A DNA stretch of 45,403 bases from Nitratireductor luteus (lineage in GTDB: Bacteria; Pseudomonadota; Alphaproteobacteria; Rhizobiales; Rhizobiaceae): assembly GCF_026162365.1 (NCBI RefSeq), contig NZ_JAOANW010000022.1, positions 1 to 45,403 of the forward strand, in the 5' to 3' direction. Shown here one piece after another: positions 1-14,559 of this stretch. The notes below the pieces were generated by a model. That model worked only from the letters and a program-made list of their open reading frames with translations, ran no database searches and was not told the DNA's origin. The translations under genes were made by a program, and so were the position numbers. How positions within the stretch are numbered: position 1 is the first letter of the stretch; every line of letters starts with the position of its first letter.

Positions 1-784
1 GCTCCTTGCGCAGCTTCAGCAGCGCGTCGATCTCGCAGTCGAGGGTCAGGTAGAAATGCGGGATGGTGGTCTTGGCCTCGACCAGGCGCCGGGCGATGGT
101 CTTGCGCATGCCGTCATGGGGCACCAGTTCGTAGGAGCCTTCCTCGAACAGCTTGAGCACGGCGTCGTCCGACATCGGCTTGGCGGCCGGCGCCTCGGCG
201 GCCTTCGCCGCCGGCGCGGCGCCTGTCTCGGCGGCCTTTGCCACATCGGCCTTCACCACACGGCCCTTCGGCCCCGAGCCGGCAATCGCCGACAGATCGA
301 GCCCCGCCTCCCTCGCAAGGCGCCGGGCAAGCGGGGTGGCGAAGATGCGCTCGCCATCCTCTGCCTTGCGCGCGGCGGGCTTTGTCTCGCTGGCTTCAGC
401 CTTTTTCGGCGCTTCGGCCGCTGGCTCAGCCTGAGGCTTTTCGGCCTTTCCGGCCTCCGCTTCTTGCTTCCTCGATTCCGGTTTTGCCGCTTCCGGCTTC
501 GAGCCGCCGTCAGCCGCCTTGGCGGCTTCGGCGACGTCCTCGCCTTCCCCGGCCAGAACCGCGATGAGGGCATTCACCTTCACTCCGTCGGTGCCCTCGG
601 GCACGACGATCTTGGCGACGGTGCCCTCGTCGACCGCTTCCACTTCCATGGTCGCCTTGTCGGTCTCGATCTCCGCTATGACGTCGCCGGGGGCGACATT
701 GTCGCCCTCCTTGACCAGCCACTTGGCGAGATTGCCCTCCTCCATCGTTGGCGAGAGGGCCGGCATGGTGATCTCTATCGGCAT
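1..784 (-). CDS. pdhC: Pyruvate dehydrogenase E2, dihydrolipoamide acetyltransferase (5' part of gene, runs off the window)
   Basis: E2 core of the pyruvate dehydrogenase complex; it transfers the acetyl group from lipoyl-lysine to CoA in the cytoplasm. Only the first 261 residues are in the window. They show an N-terminal lipoyl domain (about 1-79) with the lipoylation lysine K43 in ETDKATME, an Ala/Glu/Pro/Lys-rich swinging linker (about 80-145), a peripheral subunit-binding domain (about 147-182, [10 protein letters not shown] and [11 protein letters not shown]), a second linker, and the start of the catalytic domain (about 219 on, with [10 protein letters not shown]). The ATG at 784 follows a GGGAGGAG ribosome site and lies 13 bases after the pdhB stop, so it is the last visible gene of a pdhA-pdhB-pdhC operon. 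Identification is secure; the missing catalytic C-terminus (HxxxDG motif) cannot be checked here. Confidence 0.97.
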   Translation of the reverse strand, partial: MPIEITMPALSPTMEEGNLAKWLVKEGDNVAPGDVIAEIETDKATMEVEAVDEGTVAKIVVPEGTDGVKVNALIAVLAGEGEDVAEAAKAADGGSKPEAAKPESRKQEAEAGKAEKPQAEPAAEAPKKAEASETKPAARKAEDGERIFATPLARRLAREAGLDLSAIAGSGPKGRVVKADVAKAAETGAAPAAKAAEAPAAKPMSDDAVLKLFEEGSYELVPHDGMRKTIARRLVEAKTTIPHFYLTLDCEIDALLKLRKE

Positions 785-797
785 GGGGTCTCCTCCC

Positions 798-2204
<1,407 letters not shown>

Positions 2205-2217
2205 GTTGCGTCCCCCC

Positions 2218-3285
2218 TTAGAGCAAGATGTCAGTGTAGAGCTCGGAAACATCCGGCTCGGGGTCGTTCTGGGCAAAATCGGCGGCGTCGGCCACGATCT
2301 CGCGAACCTTCTTGTCGACCGCCTTCAGTTCGTCCTCGCTCGACCATTTCTTCTCGATGAGACGGTTCTTCACCTGCTCTATGGGGTCATGCTCGGAGCG
2401 CATTTTCTGCACTTCGTCCTTGGAGCGGTATTTGGCGGGGTCAGACATGGAATGGCCGCGATAGCGATAGGTCTGCATTTCGAGGATGATCGGGCCCTTG
2501 CCGGAGCGACACCACTCGACCGCCAGGTCGCCGGCAGCCTTCACAGCACGCACATCCATGCCATCCACCTGAATGCCGGGTATCTTGAAGGAAAGGCCGC
2601 GGTGTGAAAAATCCGTCTCGGCGGAAGAGCGCGAAACGGATGTTCCCATGGCGTAGCGGTTGTTCTCGATGATGTAAATCACGGGAAGCTTCCACAGCGA
2701 GGCCATATTGAAACTCTCATAGACCTGCCCCTGATTGGCCGCGCCGTCGCCGAAATAGGTCAGGGAAACGCTGTCATTGTCGCGATAGCGGTTCGCGAAG
2801 GCCAGGCCCGTTCCAAGCGAGACCTGGGCGCCGACAATGCCATGGCCACCATAGAACTTCTTCTCCTTGGAGAACATGTGCATGGAGCCACCCTTGCCCT
2901 TGGAATAGCCGCTGCGCCGGCCGGTCAGTTCGGCCATCACGCCGCGCGCTTCCATGCCGGTGGCGAGCATGTGGCCGTGGTCGCGATAGCCGGTGATGAC
3001 CTGATCGCCATCCTTCAGAGCCATCTGCATACCGACGACGACGGCCTCCTGCCCGATGTAAAGGTGGCAGAAGCCTCCGATCAGGCCCATGCCGTAAAGC
3101 TGGCCGGCCTTTTCCTCGAAGCGGCGGATGAGGAGCATGTCCTCATAGGCCTTGAACTCCTGTTCCTTCTTGAAGTCCTCGGGCTTTGGCGTCTTCACCG
3201 CGTTCGCTGCCGCTACCGCATTGCGCGGTGGGGCCTTGGTTTTGGACACACTTTTGGCTGTGGTTTTCCTGGCGGCTGTCGCCAT
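2218..3285 (-). CDS. pdhA: Pyruvate dehydrogenase E1 component, alpha subunit
   Basis: Binds thiamine diphosphate and, with PdhB, decarboxylates pyruvate and reductively acetylates lipoyl groups. The 355-residue protein carries the ThDP motif GDG (179-181) ending in NN (208-209), [16 protein letters not shown], and the phosphorylation-loop-like [14 protein letters not shown] seen in E1-alpha proteins. The first 35 residues are a low-complexity Lys/Ala stretch, common in rhizobial PdhA. The ATG at 3285 is preceded by AGGGAG; an in-frame upstream extension to 3366 has no family similarity. It is the first gene of pdhABC, 224 bases after ftsB, so a promoter of its own in that gap is plausible. 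Confidence 0.97.
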   Translation of the reverse strand: MATAARKTTAKSVSKTKAPPRNAVAAANAVKTPKPEDFKKEQEFKAYEDMLLIRRFEEKAGQLYGMGLIGGFCHLYIGQEAVVVGMQMALKDGDQVITGYRDHGHMLATGMEARGVMAELTGRRSGYSKGKGGSMHMFSKEKKFYGGHGIVGAQVSLGTGLAFANRYRDNDSVSLTYFGDGAANQGQVYESFNMASLWKLPVIYIIENNRYAMGTSVSRSSAETDFSHRGLSFKIPGIQVDGMDVRAVKAAGDLAVEWCRSGKGPIILEMQTYRYRGHSMSDPAKYRSKDEVQKMRSEHDPIEQVKNRLIEKKWSSEDELKAVDKKVREIVADAADFAQNDPEPDVSELYTDILL

Positions 3286-3481
3286 GTTTCGCTCCCTGGA
3301 TCGTCTCTTATCGGACATAGGAAGGAACCGGCAATCAAAGGCCGCCTGCACCATCACTGGCGCCACGGCGACCGCAAAATTGACGATCCACTTCCTTCGC
3401 CGAAGAAGCTAACATGCGCGCATACTTAGCGCTACGCCAAAAAAGCATGCCTGCCATGTCGGCTAAATAGCTACATTCATT

Positions 3482-3515
3482 GGAAAATAGACGATTAACC
3501 GGATTCAGGTTAATC
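3482..3515 (-). terminator. Weak terminator-like inverted repeat at the ftsB stop codon
   Basis: On the minus strand GATTAACC and GGTTAATC form a perfect 8-base stem (3508-3515 with 3493-3500) around a 7-base loop, followed by GTCTATTTTCC. The ftsB stop codon lies inside the stem. The stem is AT-rich and the T-run is short, so it is at best a leaky terminator separating eno-ftsB from pdhABC. Confidence 0.35.
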
Positions 3516-3836
3516 GCTGGGCGCCGCTGCGCGGTAGATGACGATCTCGTTATCTTGAGCTAAGCTTAGCGCACGACGCGCCTGCTCGTCGAGCATATCT
3601 TTTTCCAGGCTGCCATCATTGATCAGCGCAAGCCGGCCCTCCAGCTTCTCCCGCGCCGCGCGCAAGCCGTTAAGCTCGGCGTCCAGATAGGTTACGCGCT
3701 CGACCAGTTTCTCGCGCGCATAGATGCCGTAGTCGCCGTGAAAAATATGGTAGGCGAAATAGGACAGAAACAGGCTCGCGATCGCCGGGACGATCAGCCT
3801 TCCGGTATTTCTGCGTTTGTGATGGCGGGTCCACAT
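3510..3836 (-). CDS. ftsB: FtsB/DivIC-type septum formation initiator
   Basis: Small bitopic division protein expected to work with FtsL and FtsQ at the septum. The 108-residue chain has a short basic cytoplasmic N-terminus (MWTRHHKRR), one membrane segment (about 13-30, LIVPAIASLFLSYFAY), a GDYGIYA stretch typical of the family, and a coiled coil (about 40-72) of Leu/Glu/Arg heptads ending near LEKDMLDEQARRAL. The ATG at 3836 puts the membrane segment at the N-terminus; an extension to 4049 would run into enolase. It lies 83 bases after eno, the usual alphaproteobacterial context eno-ftsB-pdhA. The family assignment is strong; ftsB rather than a generic DivIC label rests on context. Confidence 0.88.
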   Translation of the reverse strand: MWTRHHKRRNTGRLIVPAIASLFLSYFAYHIFHGDYGIYAREKLVERVTYLDAELNGLRAAREKLEGRLALINDGSLEKDMLDEQARRALSLAQDNEIVIYRAAAPSD

Positions 3837-3919
3837 GCGGCAAATTCCTTCCGCCGCATGTGGCCATATCTTGTTTAATGGAGAGTTATTACGCCGGAGC
3901 CCGGCAGCAAAAAGATGCT

Positions 3920-5245
<1,326 letters not shown>

Positions 5246-5309
5246 TTAGCGAATGTTCGGAAAAAGACAATGATGCCGGGTGTTCGCCGCGGCAATGACA
5301 GCCGCCAGC

Positions 5310-6143
5310 CTATCCGCCCTTCGCGATCCGATCGAACGCCATAAGCCGCTCCAGCAGTGTCGGCAGGTCCTTCAGGGACACCATGTTGGGGCCATCGGAG
5401 GGGGCGTTGTCAGGATCTTGGTGGGTCTCGATGAAAACGCCGGCCACGCCCACAGCGACCGCCGCGCGTGCCAGCGTTTCCACGAAACGGCGTTCGCCGC
5501 CGCTGGAGCCACCCATGCCGCCCGGCTGCTGGACCGAATGCGTTGCATCGAAGATGATCGGCGCACCGAATTCGGCCATTTGCGGTAGGGCCCGCATGTC
5601 GGAGACAAGTGTGTTGTAGCCGAAGGAGGTGCCGCGCTCGGTGACGAGCACGTTGGCGTTTCCCGATTCGGTCACCTTGGCCACCACGTTCTTCATGTCC
5701 CAGGGCGCCAGGAACTGCCCCTTCTTGACATTCACCACCTTGCCCGTGTTCGCGGCGGCGATCAGAAGATCGGTCTGGCGGCAAAGGAAGGCCGGTATCT
5801 GCAGCACATCGACCGCTTCGGCTACGACCGTGCACTGTTCCTCCGTGTGGACGTCGGTCAGCACCGGCACGCCCAGCTCGCCACGCAGGTCCGCGAAGAT
5901 CGGCAGGGCCGCGTCGAGGCCGGCACCGCGCCTGCCCGAAAGCGAGGTGCGGTTGGCCTTGTCGAAGCTCGTCTTGTAGACGAAGCCGATGCCGAGCCTT
6001 TCCGTCAGCTCCTTGAGCCTGCCGGCGATGTCGAAGGCATGGTTGCGCGATTCGAGCTGGCACGGACCGGCGATCAGCGCTAGAGGCGCGTCGTTGGAAA
6101 ACAGCGCGCTGCCGATTGCGACGCGTGGATTGGGCGATGTCAT
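5310..6143 (-). CDS. kdsA: 3-deoxy-8-phosphooctulonate synthase (KDO-8-phosphate synthase), metal-dependent type
   Basis: Condenses phosphoenolpyruvate with arabinose 5-phosphate to make KDO-8-phosphate for the lipopolysaccharide inner core. 277 residues, with the family motifs AGPCQLES, KTSFDKANR, IPAFLCRQTDLL, NVKKGQFLAPWD and TERGTSFGYN. Four metal ligands known from the Aquifex enzyme (C11, H185, E222, D233) align at a constant offset of 17 with C28, H202, E239 and D250, so this is predicted to be the metal-requiring class; the E. coli enzyme has Asn at the Cys position. Its ATG overlaps the stop of the upstream VOC gene by 4 bases (ATGA), implying translational coupling. Confidence 0.97.
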   Translation of the reverse strand: MTSPNPRVAIGSALFSNDAPLALIAGPCQLESRNHAFDIAGRLKELTERLGIGFVYKTSFDKANRTSLSGRRGAGLDAALPIFADLRGELGVPVLTDVHTEEQCTVVAEAVDVLQIPAFLCRQTDLLIAAANTGKVVNVKKGQFLAPWDMKNVVAKVTESGNANVLVTERGTSFGYNTLVSDMRALPQMAEFGAPIIFDATHSVQQPGGMGGSSGGERRFVETLARAAVAVGVAGVFIETHQDPDNAPSDGPNMVSLKDLPTLLERLMAFDRIAKGG

Positions 6144-7018
6144 GATCGTTCCTCGAACAGGAGATATGCGCCCTGCCCCGGCCCGGGCGCTATGCAGATG
6201 CGGCTATGCGTTTCCTCGAACGGAAGGTCTTCACGCTCGAGCACAGCCTTTGGAAGTGCCAGATCGCTGCAACGAAAAACGATGCCGACCGGCTTTGGAC
6301 CTGGAGAAGGTTCGACCCTAATCCCATAGATTTCGCGTATGACTGCCGGCGCGCCGATATATATCGAGCCATTCGCCAGTGAAACGTCGAGCAGGCCATC
6401 GGTCCTTTCCGAAAGCTGGGAGCCGGCGAAGCCGGCAAAGAAGCGACCAGCGGAAACGGCATCGTCGGCGGCAACGAGCACTTTTTCGATTGCGGCTACC
6501 CCGTTCGGGTGGCGCGTCAGATCGGGGCGATCGAAGGGAATCGGGTTCACGCGCTGGCACGTGAAGCAGAAGCTGCCCAGCCATCCGGGGGGCGCTGCGA
6601 AGGCGAGACGGAATGAAGCCTGCGCCGCTTTGCCGCCGGCATCAGCGAACGGCCTCGAAAACTCCAGCATTGCGCCGGCGCTTATGCCCTGCTCGACGAA
6701 CCTCTGGTGATCGCGTGAGGCATCGTCGGTGCCCAGCACGATTGCCGAGAAACCTTCCTGCCCGTATTGGGCACGAAAGGCGTTGTCGCGCTCTACGAAG
6801 ATATTGCCGCCGGTCATGGCTTCCGATGCCAATTCATCATCGATCCGCGCTAGCGGCTCGAGATATGTGCCGTCGGAGAAGAAAACGCAGGCATTGCCTG
6901 TGCCGAATGGATGGGCCGCGTCCGCTGCCATCGAGAAACCAAGGGCGGTCATGCGCCGGCGCGCCTCGTCCAACCGGGCGACGGGCAATACGCAGTGGTC
7001 GATCGGCAATGGCGGCAT
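6140..7018 (-). CDS. VOC-superfamily (glyoxalase-like domain) protein of unknown substrate
   Basis: A 292-residue protein with a glyoxalase/bleomycin-resistance-type N-terminus (IDHCVLPVARLDEARRRMTALGF, then TGNACVFFSDGTYLEPL) and a second, more diverged half, resembling the Glyoxalase_3 (PF13468-like) group. Members bind a metal or small ligand in a beta-alpha-beta-beta-beta fold; the substrate here cannot be told from sequence. An ATG at 7024 is also possible, but GGAG (7026-7029) is 7 bases from the ATG at 7018 and only one base from 7024, so 7018 is preferred. It lies between pyrG (41 bases upstream) and kdsA (4-base overlap), so it is co-expressed with nucleotide and KDO genes. Confidence 0.8.
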   Translation of the reverse strand: MPPLPIDHCVLPVARLDEARRRMTALGFSMAADAAHPFGTGNACVFFSDGTYLEPLARIDDELASEAMTGGNIFVERDNAFRAQYGQEGFSAIVLGTDDASRDHQRFVEQGISAGAMLEFSRPFADAGGKAAQASFRLAFAAPPGWLGSFCFTCQRVNPIPFDRPDLTRHPNGVAAIEKVLVAADDAVSAGRFFAGFAGSQLSERTDGLLDVSLANGSIYIGAPAVIREIYGIRVEPSPGPKPVGIVFRCSDLALPKAVLEREDLPFEETHSRICIAPGPGQGAYLLFEERS

Positions 7019-7058
7019 GATCATGCTCCAGTTGCAGCGGGCATGTGCCCTACCGCAC

Positions 7059-8795
<1,737 letters not shown>

Positions 8796-8871
8796 TCAAT
8801 CCACCCATTTGCCCTCCATCGAGGCGCGAGACTGTCCGCGCCCGATGATCGAAGCAATATCCTCCCAGGCC

Positions 8872-9261
8872 TTACTGGCCAGTGGGAACCTGCGGTTCCG
8901 AGTTAGGCGCTTGTTGGCCTTCATCGGCCGGCGCCGAGGGCTGCACGCTGCCGCCAAGCTGGTCCAGAATACCGCCCGAACCTTCCTGCTGGGTACCGGA
9001 CTGCGACTGGGGTAGATTCTCCAGTATGTCGGTGGGGCGTCCCTCGTAGCGCGCCAGAAGGGACAGGGCGAGCGACGTGGCGAAGAAGGCTGCTGCCAGA
9101 ATCGCGGTGGTGCGGGTCAGGGCGTTGGCCGCGCCGCGCGCGGACATGAAGCCGGACCCTCCGCCGATGCCAAGACCGCCTCCCTCGGAGCGCTGCATGA
9201 GGACCGCACCGACGAGCGCGAGCACGACGAGCAAGTGAATGACGATGATGACAGTCTGCAT
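8872..9261 (-). CDS. secG: Preprotein translocase subunit SecG
   Basis: Accessory subunit of the SecYEG inner-membrane translocon. The 129-residue protein has two membrane segments (about 3-22, VIIVIHLLVVLALVGAVLMQ; about 50-72, TRTTAILAAAFFATSLALSLL) separated by a Gly/Ser-rich loop with QRSEGGGLG and GSGFMSARG, as in the family. A hydrophilic Gln/Gly/Pro/Ser-rich tail of about 55 residues follows, longer than the E. coli protein but common in alphaproteobacteria. The ATG at 9261 has GGAAGGA six bases or so upstream; an in-frame start at 9288 lacks this. It precedes pyrG by 184 bases. Confidence 0.95.
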   Translation of the reverse strand: MQTVIIVIHLLVVLALVGAVLMQRSEGGGLGIGGGSGFMSARGAANALTRTTAILAAAFFATSLALSLLARYEGRPTDILENLPQSQSGTQQEGSGGILDQLGGSVQPSAPADEGQQAPNSEPQVPTGQ

Positions 9262-9315
9262 GAATCCTTCCGGCGCTTTGCGCGACAAAACCCAGCGGCG
9301 AACCGCGGATGCGGC

Positions 9316-9344
9316 TCATTACATGGCTTTGCAGGTTTTTCCAA
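9316..9344 (-). promoter_or_regulatory. Candidate housekeeping promoter for secG
   Basis: Minus-strand TTGGAA (9339-9344) and TAATGA (9316-9321) are separated by 17 bases and sit about 55 bases before the secG start, within the 149-base gap after tpiA. They resemble -35/-10 boxes, but in high-GC alphaproteobacteria such matches are only suggestive. Confidence 0.3.
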
Positions 9345-9410
9345 GTCCCTGCACGCCAGAGATAAGCGCGATCGCCGCCTTTACAAGAAATCAGGTCGAT
9401 ACGGCCTCCA

Positions 9411-10169
9411 CTAGCGGGCCGTGGCCCTGGCAATCCCCAGGAAATCGTCGGCCTTGAGGCTGGCCCCGCCGACGAGCGCGCCGTCGACATTCAACACCGC
9501 CAGAAGCTCGGCCGCGTTGGACGGCTTCACCGAGCCGCCGTAAAGGATTCGCATCCACTCCGCCTTCCCGCCGAGCCTTTGCCGCAACCCCGCCCGCAGA
9601 TGGGCATGCGCTTCCGCCACATTGTCGGTAGTAGGGGTCAGGCCGGTTCCAATGGCCCAGACCGGCTCGTAAGCGATCACGGTGTTTTCAGCGTCAGCCT
9701 CGTCGGGAACCGAGCCGGCGATCTGCCGGGAAAGCACCTCGAGTGTTTCGCCGGCCTCGCGCTGAGCTTTCGTTTCGCCAACGCATATGATCGCTGCCAG
9801 CCCCGCGCGCCAGGCCGCCCTTGCCTTTTTCGCGACGACTTCATCCGATTCGCCATGGTCGGTGCGCCGCTCCGAGTGCCCGACAATGACATGTGTGGCC
9901 CCGCAATCGGCGAGCATCTCCGCAGAGACGTCACCGGTGTGAGCGCCCTTATCCTCCGTATGGCAGTCCTGGCCGCCGACCGAGAAAGCCAGATCCCGCA
10001 CCATCGCCGACGCCTCGTGAAGCAATGTCGCCGGCGGGCAGATCAACCCGTCGGCATCCAGAGCGAATCCGGTAAACCCTTCGGCTATCGCTCGCAGTTC
10101 TTCCAGGGAAGAACGCGTTCCATGCATTTTCCAATTGCCGGCGATCAGGGGGCGAATGTCGGGTGTCAT
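9411..10169 (-). CDS. tpiA: Triosephosphate isomerase
   Basis: Interconverts dihydroxyacetone phosphate and glyceraldehyde 3-phosphate. The 252-residue TIM barrel has all catalytic residues: K14 in GNWKMHG, H98 in VIVGHSERR, and E168 in [11 protein letters not shown], plus the phosphate-binding [10 protein letters not shown] and [11 protein letters not shown]. It is divergent from the ppiD-like gene across about 140 bases that should hold both promoters; I could not pick convincing boxes there. It lies upstream of secG on the same strand. Confidence 0.98.
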   Translation of the reverse strand: MTPDIRPLIAGNWKMHGTRSSLEELRAIAEGFTGFALDADGLICPPATLLHEASAMVRDLAFSVGGQDCHTEDKGAHTGDVSAEMLADCGATHVIVGHSERRTDHGESDEVVAKKARAAWRAGLAAIICVGETKAQREAGETLEVLSRQIAGSVPDEADAENTVIAYEPVWAIGTGLTPTTDNVAEAHAHLRAGLRQRLGGKAEWMRILYGGSVKPSNAAELLAVLNVDGALVGGASLKADDFLGIARATAR

Positions 10170-10308
10170 GGCGTTCCATTCGATCTGGAGGACAGTTCGC
10201 CGTGTTCACTACCAAAATACGGCCACAAAGCAATCGACAGTGGCGCGCCGGGGCGTTATGCCCATTGGTCGACATTCGAGTTCAACCGGAAAAGACATCG
10301 GAACCAGC

Positions 10309-12195
10309 ATGCTTGAAAGCCTCCGAAACGCAGCCACAACCTGGATCGCCAAGCTCCTTCTCGTTCTTTTGGTCATGAGCTTTGCGGTCTGGGGCATTTC
10401 CGGGCAGATATTCTCCGATGTCGGCCAGACAGTCGTGACCGCCGGCAATACGTCGGTATCCGCCCAAGAATTCCGCCTTGCTTACGACCGCCAGATTGCC
10501 CAGCTATCCCAGCAATTGGGAACCAGGGTAACACGCGAGCAGGCTGTCGCTTTCGGCCTCGACAACCAGGTTCTGGCCGAGCTGGCGGCAGGTGCGGCGC
10601 TGGAGGAAACGGCCAACGAGATGAATCTCGGCGTTTCCCAGCAGAAAGTCGCCGAGCTCGTGGCCTCGAACCCCGCCTTCCAGAACGCCAGCGGACGGTT
10701 CGACCGCCGCCAGTTCGAATTCGTGCTCAGCCAGGCGGGCGTCCGGGCGGAGGAATATTTGAGGCAGCGCGAGAAAGCGGCGGTCAGGCAGCAGATCGTC
10801 GATGCCGTTTCAAGCGGCATCACCGCGCCGAAAACCCTGCTCGAAAGCATCGCCCTTTACCGCGGCGAAGACCGCACCATCGAATATGTGGTGCTGCCAC
10901 GCAGCCTGGTCGAGCCCATCGAGGATCCGACAAGCGGCGTGCTCCAAAGTTGGTTCGAGAAGAACAAGCAGCGGTATGCCGCGCCCGAATACCGCCAGGT
11001 CAATTATGTAAAGCTCGAGCCCCAGGACATCGCCGACCCTTCGGTGATTTCCGACGATCAGGTCCGCTCCTATTACGAGGACAACAAGGCTCGGTACACG
11101 ACCGAGGAGCGGCGGACCTTCGACAAGATCACCTACGCCACCCGCGAGGAAGCAGAGACCGCGCGCGAGGCCATGCGGACAGGATCGAGCTTCGACGATC
11201 TCCTGTCCATGAGCGGCGCGCCGGCATCCGATATCCGGTTCGAAGCCATGACACGCAAGGCGATCGCCGATGAAGCCCTCGCGGAGGCCGTCTATTCGAT
11301 CGACGAGGGAAAGACCAGCGACGTGATCGACAGCCCGTTCGGCCCCGCCCTCGTCCGCGTCGTGGAAGTGCTGCCCGAAAAGGCAACGCCGCTGGAAGAA
11401 GTGTCCGAAGATATCCGCCAGGAACTGGCACTGGACGAGGCAAGCCGGGTCCTGCTCGACACATATGACGCCTATGAAGACGCGCGCGCGGGCGGCCAGT
11501 CGATGCAGGAAGCTGCCGCCAGCCTCAAGCTGGAAATGAAAACCGTCGAGGCCATCGACCGCTCGGGCCAGAACCCGGACGGCGAGATCATCCGCGACCT
11601 GCCGGCCTCCCGCGACCTCGTTTCAGCGGCTTTCGGCACCGAGGAAGGGGTCGAGAATCCGCCGCTCAACCTGGGGGCCAGCGGTTTCCTGTTCTATGAG
11701 GTCGCGGATATCGTTCCGGCCCGCGACCGCACGCTCAATGAGGTGCGCGAGAAGGCTGTGGCCGACTGGAAAAACGAGCAAGCCCGCGAAAAGCTTTCGG
11801 CACGCGCCCGCGAACTCCAGGAGGCAGTGCAGGCCGGGAAGTCGCTCGATGAAATCGCTTCCGAACTTGGCCTGCAGAAGGATGTCCGCCGCGGGCTGAA
11901 GCGCCAGGCCGACGATGCGACCATAGGACGGGAAGGCGTTGCCGCCGTTTTCTCGGTCGCTCAGGGTGAGACAGGCACCTTCGACAACCCGGCCGGCGAC
12001 GGTCAATTCCTGTTCAAGGTGACGGAAGTCTTCGCGCCCGCCACCGCGTCGGCGGATGCGCTGCCGGACGATCTGGCGCAGTCGGTGCAGCAGAACCTGT
12101 CCAACGATCTGGTCAACCAGCTCGTCACTCGGCTTCAGGCCGAGCATGGCGTGACGGTGAACCAGAGCGCCATCGATCTGGCGCTGAGCTTCTGA
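10309..12195 (+). CDS. ppiD: PpiD-like periplasmic peptidyl-prolyl isomerase / SurA-N domain protein
   Basis: A 628-residue membrane-anchored folding factor expected to act on proteins leaving the Sec translocon. The N-terminus [20 protein letters not shown] gives a single anchor (about 14-34), followed by a SurA_N-like helical domain (about 40-190, [25 protein letters not shown]-type segment) and a parvulin-type rotamase region (about 265-365, ending [22 protein letters not shown]), then a second degenerate rotamase-like half. The ATG at 10309 is the only start that leaves the anchor at the N-terminus. Just 7 bases separate it from trpD, so it probably heads the ppiD-trpD-trpC-moaC-moeA unit. 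Confidence 0.85.
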   Translation: MLESLRNAATTWIAKLLLVLLVMSFAVWGISGQIFSDVGQTVVTAGNTSVSAQEFRLAYDRQIAQLSQQLGTRVTREQAVAFGLDNQVLAELAAGAALEETANEMNLGVSQQKVAELVASNPAFQNASGRFDRRQFEFVLSQAGVRAEEYLRQREKAAVRQQIVDAVSSGITAPKTLLESIALYRGEDRTIEYVVLPRSLVEPIEDPTSGVLQSWFEKNKQRYAAPEYRQVNYVKLEPQDIADPSVISDDQVRSYYEDNKARYTTEERRTFDKITYATREEAETAREAMRTGSSFDDLLSMSGAPASDIRFEAMTRKAIADEALAEAVYSIDEGKTSDVIDSPFGPALVRVVEVLPEKATPLEEVSEDIRQELALDEASRVLLDTYDAYEDARAGGQSMQEAAASLKLEMKTVEAIDRSGQNPDGEIIRDLPASRDLVSAAFGTEEGVENPPLNLGASGFLFYEVADIVPARDRTLNEVREKAVADWKNEQAREKLSARARELQEAVQAGKSLDEIASELGLQKDVRRGLKRQADDATIGREGVAAVFSVAQGETGTFDNPAGDGQFLFKVTEVFAPATASADALPDDLAQSVQQNLSNDLVNQLVTRLQAEHGVTVNQSAIDLALSF

Positions 12196-12202
12196 TAGTC
12201 GT

Positions 12203-13213
12203 ATGGCTGATCTGAAAGTACATATCGCGACCGCTGCCGCGGGCAGATCTCTGAGCTTCGAGGAAGCGCGTGATGCGTTCGACATCATCATGTCGGGCGA
12301 AGCCACGCCCAGCCAGATCGGCGGCTTCCTGATGGCGCTGAGAGTGCGCGGCGAAACCGTCGACGAGATAAGCGGCGCCGTGGAGACGATGCGGGCGAAG
12401 ATGCTGCCTGTCGACGCGCCGGAGGGCGCCGTCGACATCGTCGGCACCGGCGGCGACGCCTCGGGCACCTACAACGTCTCGACCTGCGCCGCCTTCATCG
12501 TGGCCGGCGCGGGCGTTCCCGTGGCCAAGCACGGCAATCGGGCGCTTTCTTCACGCTCGGGCGCAGCCGACAGCCTTGCTGCACTCGGGGTCAACATCGA
12601 GATCGGGCCTGAAGCGATTTCCACCTGCATAGGCGAAGCCGGGCTCGGCTTCATGTTTGCGCCATCGCATCATGCCGCCATGCGCCATGTGGGGCCGATG
12701 CGCGTGGAACTGGGCACGCGCACGATCTTCAATCTGCTCGGCCCGCTTTCCAATCCGGCCAGCGTCAAGCGCCAGCTTGTCGGCGTGTTCGCCGAAGAGT
12801 GGGTCGAGCCGCTGGCCCATGTGCTCAAGCAGCAGGGCGCCGAAAAAGCCTGGGTCGTGCACGGCGACGGTCTCGACGAAATGACGACCACGGGCACGAC
12901 CCAGATCGCCGCGCTCGAGGACGGCCTGGTACGCTGTTTCGAGCTGACACCAGAGGAAGCCGGGCTGCCGCGCGTTTCAATAGACAACATCAAGGGTGGA
13001 GACGCGCAACACAATGCGCGCGCGCTGCGCGCCGTTCTGGAAGGCGCCAAGAACCCCTATCGTGACATCGCCGTCTTCAATGCCGGCGGGGCGCTGGTGG
13101 TGGCAGGCAAGGCGGGCAGCATCGTGGAGGGCGTCCAACTGGCTGCCCGGTCGATCGATAGCGGCTCGGCGCTGGCAAAGCTCGAAAAGCTGGTCGAAAT
13201 CTCCAATCGATAG
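12203..13213 (+). CDS. trpD: Anthranilate phosphoribosyltransferase
   Basis: Second step of tryptophan synthesis: transfers phosphoribosyl from PRPP to anthranilate. The 336-residue protein has the phosphate-binding glycine loop [14 protein letters not shown] (about 79-92), the [17 protein letters not shown] motif, the anthranilate-site [23 protein letters not shown], and [10 protein letters not shown]. It is a stand-alone TrpD without a fused glutamine amidotransferase. It lies between the ppiD-like gene and trpC; the other trp genes are not in the window, so the pathway is split, as is usual in rhizobia. Confidence 0.97.
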   Translation: MADLKVHIATAAAGRSLSFEEARDAFDIIMSGEATPSQIGGFLMALRVRGETVDEISGAVETMRAKMLPVDAPEGAVDIVGTGGDASGTYNVSTCAAFIVAGAGVPVAKHGNRALSSRSGAADSLAALGVNIEIGPEAISTCIGEAGLGFMFAPSHHAAMRHVGPMRVELGTRTIFNLLGPLSNPASVKRQLVGVFAEEWVEPLAHVLKQQGAEKAWVVHGDGLDEMTTTGTTQIAALEDGLVRCFELTPEEAGLPRVSIDNIKGGDAQHNARALRAVLEGAKNPYRDIAVFNAGGALVVAGKAGSIVEGVQLAARSIDSGSALAKLEKLVEISNR

Positions 13214-13228
13214 GCGTAAGGTAGGGTC

Positions 13229-14044
13229 ATGGTCGATATTCTGCGCAAGATCGAGGCATATAAGCGCGAGGAGATCGCATCGGCCAAGGCCGCAGTGCCG
13301 GAAGACGAAATCAAGGCGCGCGCGCAGGACGCCGCCCCTCCCCGCGGCTTCATCCAGGCTCTCCGGGCCCGGCGCGCGACCGACGACCTGGCGCTGATCG
13401 CCGAGGTCAAAAAGGCCAGCCCCTCCAAAGGGCTCATCCGGGCCGACTTCGATCCGCCCGCCCTGGCCAAGGCCTATGAGGCGGGCGGCGCGGCTTGTCT
13501 TTCGATCCTTACGGATGCGCCTTCCTTTCAAGGCGCACCGGAATTTCTGACCGCGGCACGCGCGGCCTGCGGCCTGCCGGTGCTGCGCAAGGATTTCATG
13601 TTCGAGCCTTACCAGGTCTACGAGGCCCGCTCATGGGGCGCCGACGCAATTCTCGTCATCATGGCGAGCGTTACCGACGACGAGGCGAAGGCACTCGAGG
13701 ATACCACCCTGACGCTTGGCATGGATGTCCTGATCGAGGTTCATGACGAACCGGAGCTCGAGCGCGCGCTTCGCCTGGATTCGCCGCTGATCGGCATCAA
13801 CAACCGCAACCTGCGCACCTTTGAGACCGCGCTTGAAACTTCCGAGCGCCTTGCACCCATGATCCCGGAAGACCGCCTGGTAATCGGCGAAAGCGGCATC
13901 TTCACCCACGATGATTGCCTGCGGCTTCTCAAGGCGGGTATCGGCACCTTCCTCGTCGGCGAAAGCCTCATGCGCCACAACGACGTCGCCGCCGCCACCC
14001 GGGCGCTTCTGGGCCACGAGACGGGCACGCAGGCTGCCGAATAA
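13229..14044 (+). CDS. trpC: Indole-3-glycerol phosphate synthase
   Basis: Closes the indole ring from carboxyphenylaminodeoxyribulose phosphate in tryptophan synthesis. The 271-residue TIM barrel shows [14 protein letters not shown] (catalytic lysine), [30 protein letters not shown] strand segments, [25 protein letters not shown] and [12 protein letters not shown]. It is a single-function enzyme with no TrpF fusion. It starts 15 bases after trpD, and its TAA stop shares one base with the moaC ATG (TAATG), suggesting coupled translation. Confidence 0.97.
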   Translation: MVDILRKIEAYKREEIASAKAAVPEDEIKARAQDAAPPRGFIQALRARRATDDLALIAEVKKASPSKGLIRADFDPPALAKAYEAGGAACLSILTDAPSFQGAPEFLTAARAACGLPVLRKDFMFEPYQVYEARSWGADAILVIMASVTDDEAKALEDTTLTLGMDVLIEVHDEPELERALRLDSPLIGINNRNLRTFETALETSERLAPMIPEDRLVIGESGIFTHDDCLRLLKAGIGTFLVGESLMRHNDVAAATRALLGHETGTQAAE

Positions 14045-14559
14045 TGGCAGGCGAGAGTGAAAGGCTGACGCATCTGGGAACCGGCGGCGAAGCCCGCATG
14101 GTCGATGTCGGCGCGAAGGCGGAGACCGTCCGCATAGCCGTTGCCGAAGGCGCAGTGTCGATGGGCCCGGCGACGCTGGAAGCCATTCTGGCGGGCAACG
14201 CCAAGAAGGGCGATGTGATCGCCACAGCCCGCATCGCCGGCATCATGGCCGCCAAGAAGACCCACGAGCTGATCCCCCTGTGCCACCCGCTGGCGCTCAA
14301 CCAGGTCGTGGTCGATATCGTTCCGGACGAGGCGCTGCCCGGATTGCGCGTTACCGCCACCGTGCGTGTGAGCGGAAAGACGGGCGTGGAAATGGAGGCG
14401 CTGACGGCGGTCTCCATAGCCTGCCTGACCATCTACGACATGGCCAAGGCACTCGATAAATCCATGGAAATCACCGATGTGCGGCTGGTCAGCAAGACCG
14501 GCGGCAAATCTGGAGAATGGCGGCGGGAGCATGGATCCGATGGCGCTTCTACCGGTTGA
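14044..14559 (+). CDS. moaC: Cyclic pyranopterin monophosphate synthase MoaC
   Basis: Converts the MoaA product to cyclic pyranopterin monophosphate, the first committed step of molybdenum cofactor synthesis. 171 residues with the family signatures LIPLCHPL (about 78-83) and [19 protein letters not shown] and the C-terminal [12 protein letters not shown]. The ATG at 14044 overlaps the trpC stop by one base; the frame stays open upstream to 13915, but that part is only trpC read in another frame. Its 3' end overlaps moeA by 29 bases. Confidence 0.96.
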   Translation: MAGESERLTHLGTGGEARMVDVGAKAETVRIAVAEGAVSMGPATLEAILAGNAKKGDVIATARIAGIMAAKKTHELIPLCHPLALNQVVVDIVPDEALPGLRVTATVRVSGKTGVEMEALTAVSIACLTIYDMAKALDKSMEITDVRLVSKTGGKSGEWRREHGSDGASTG

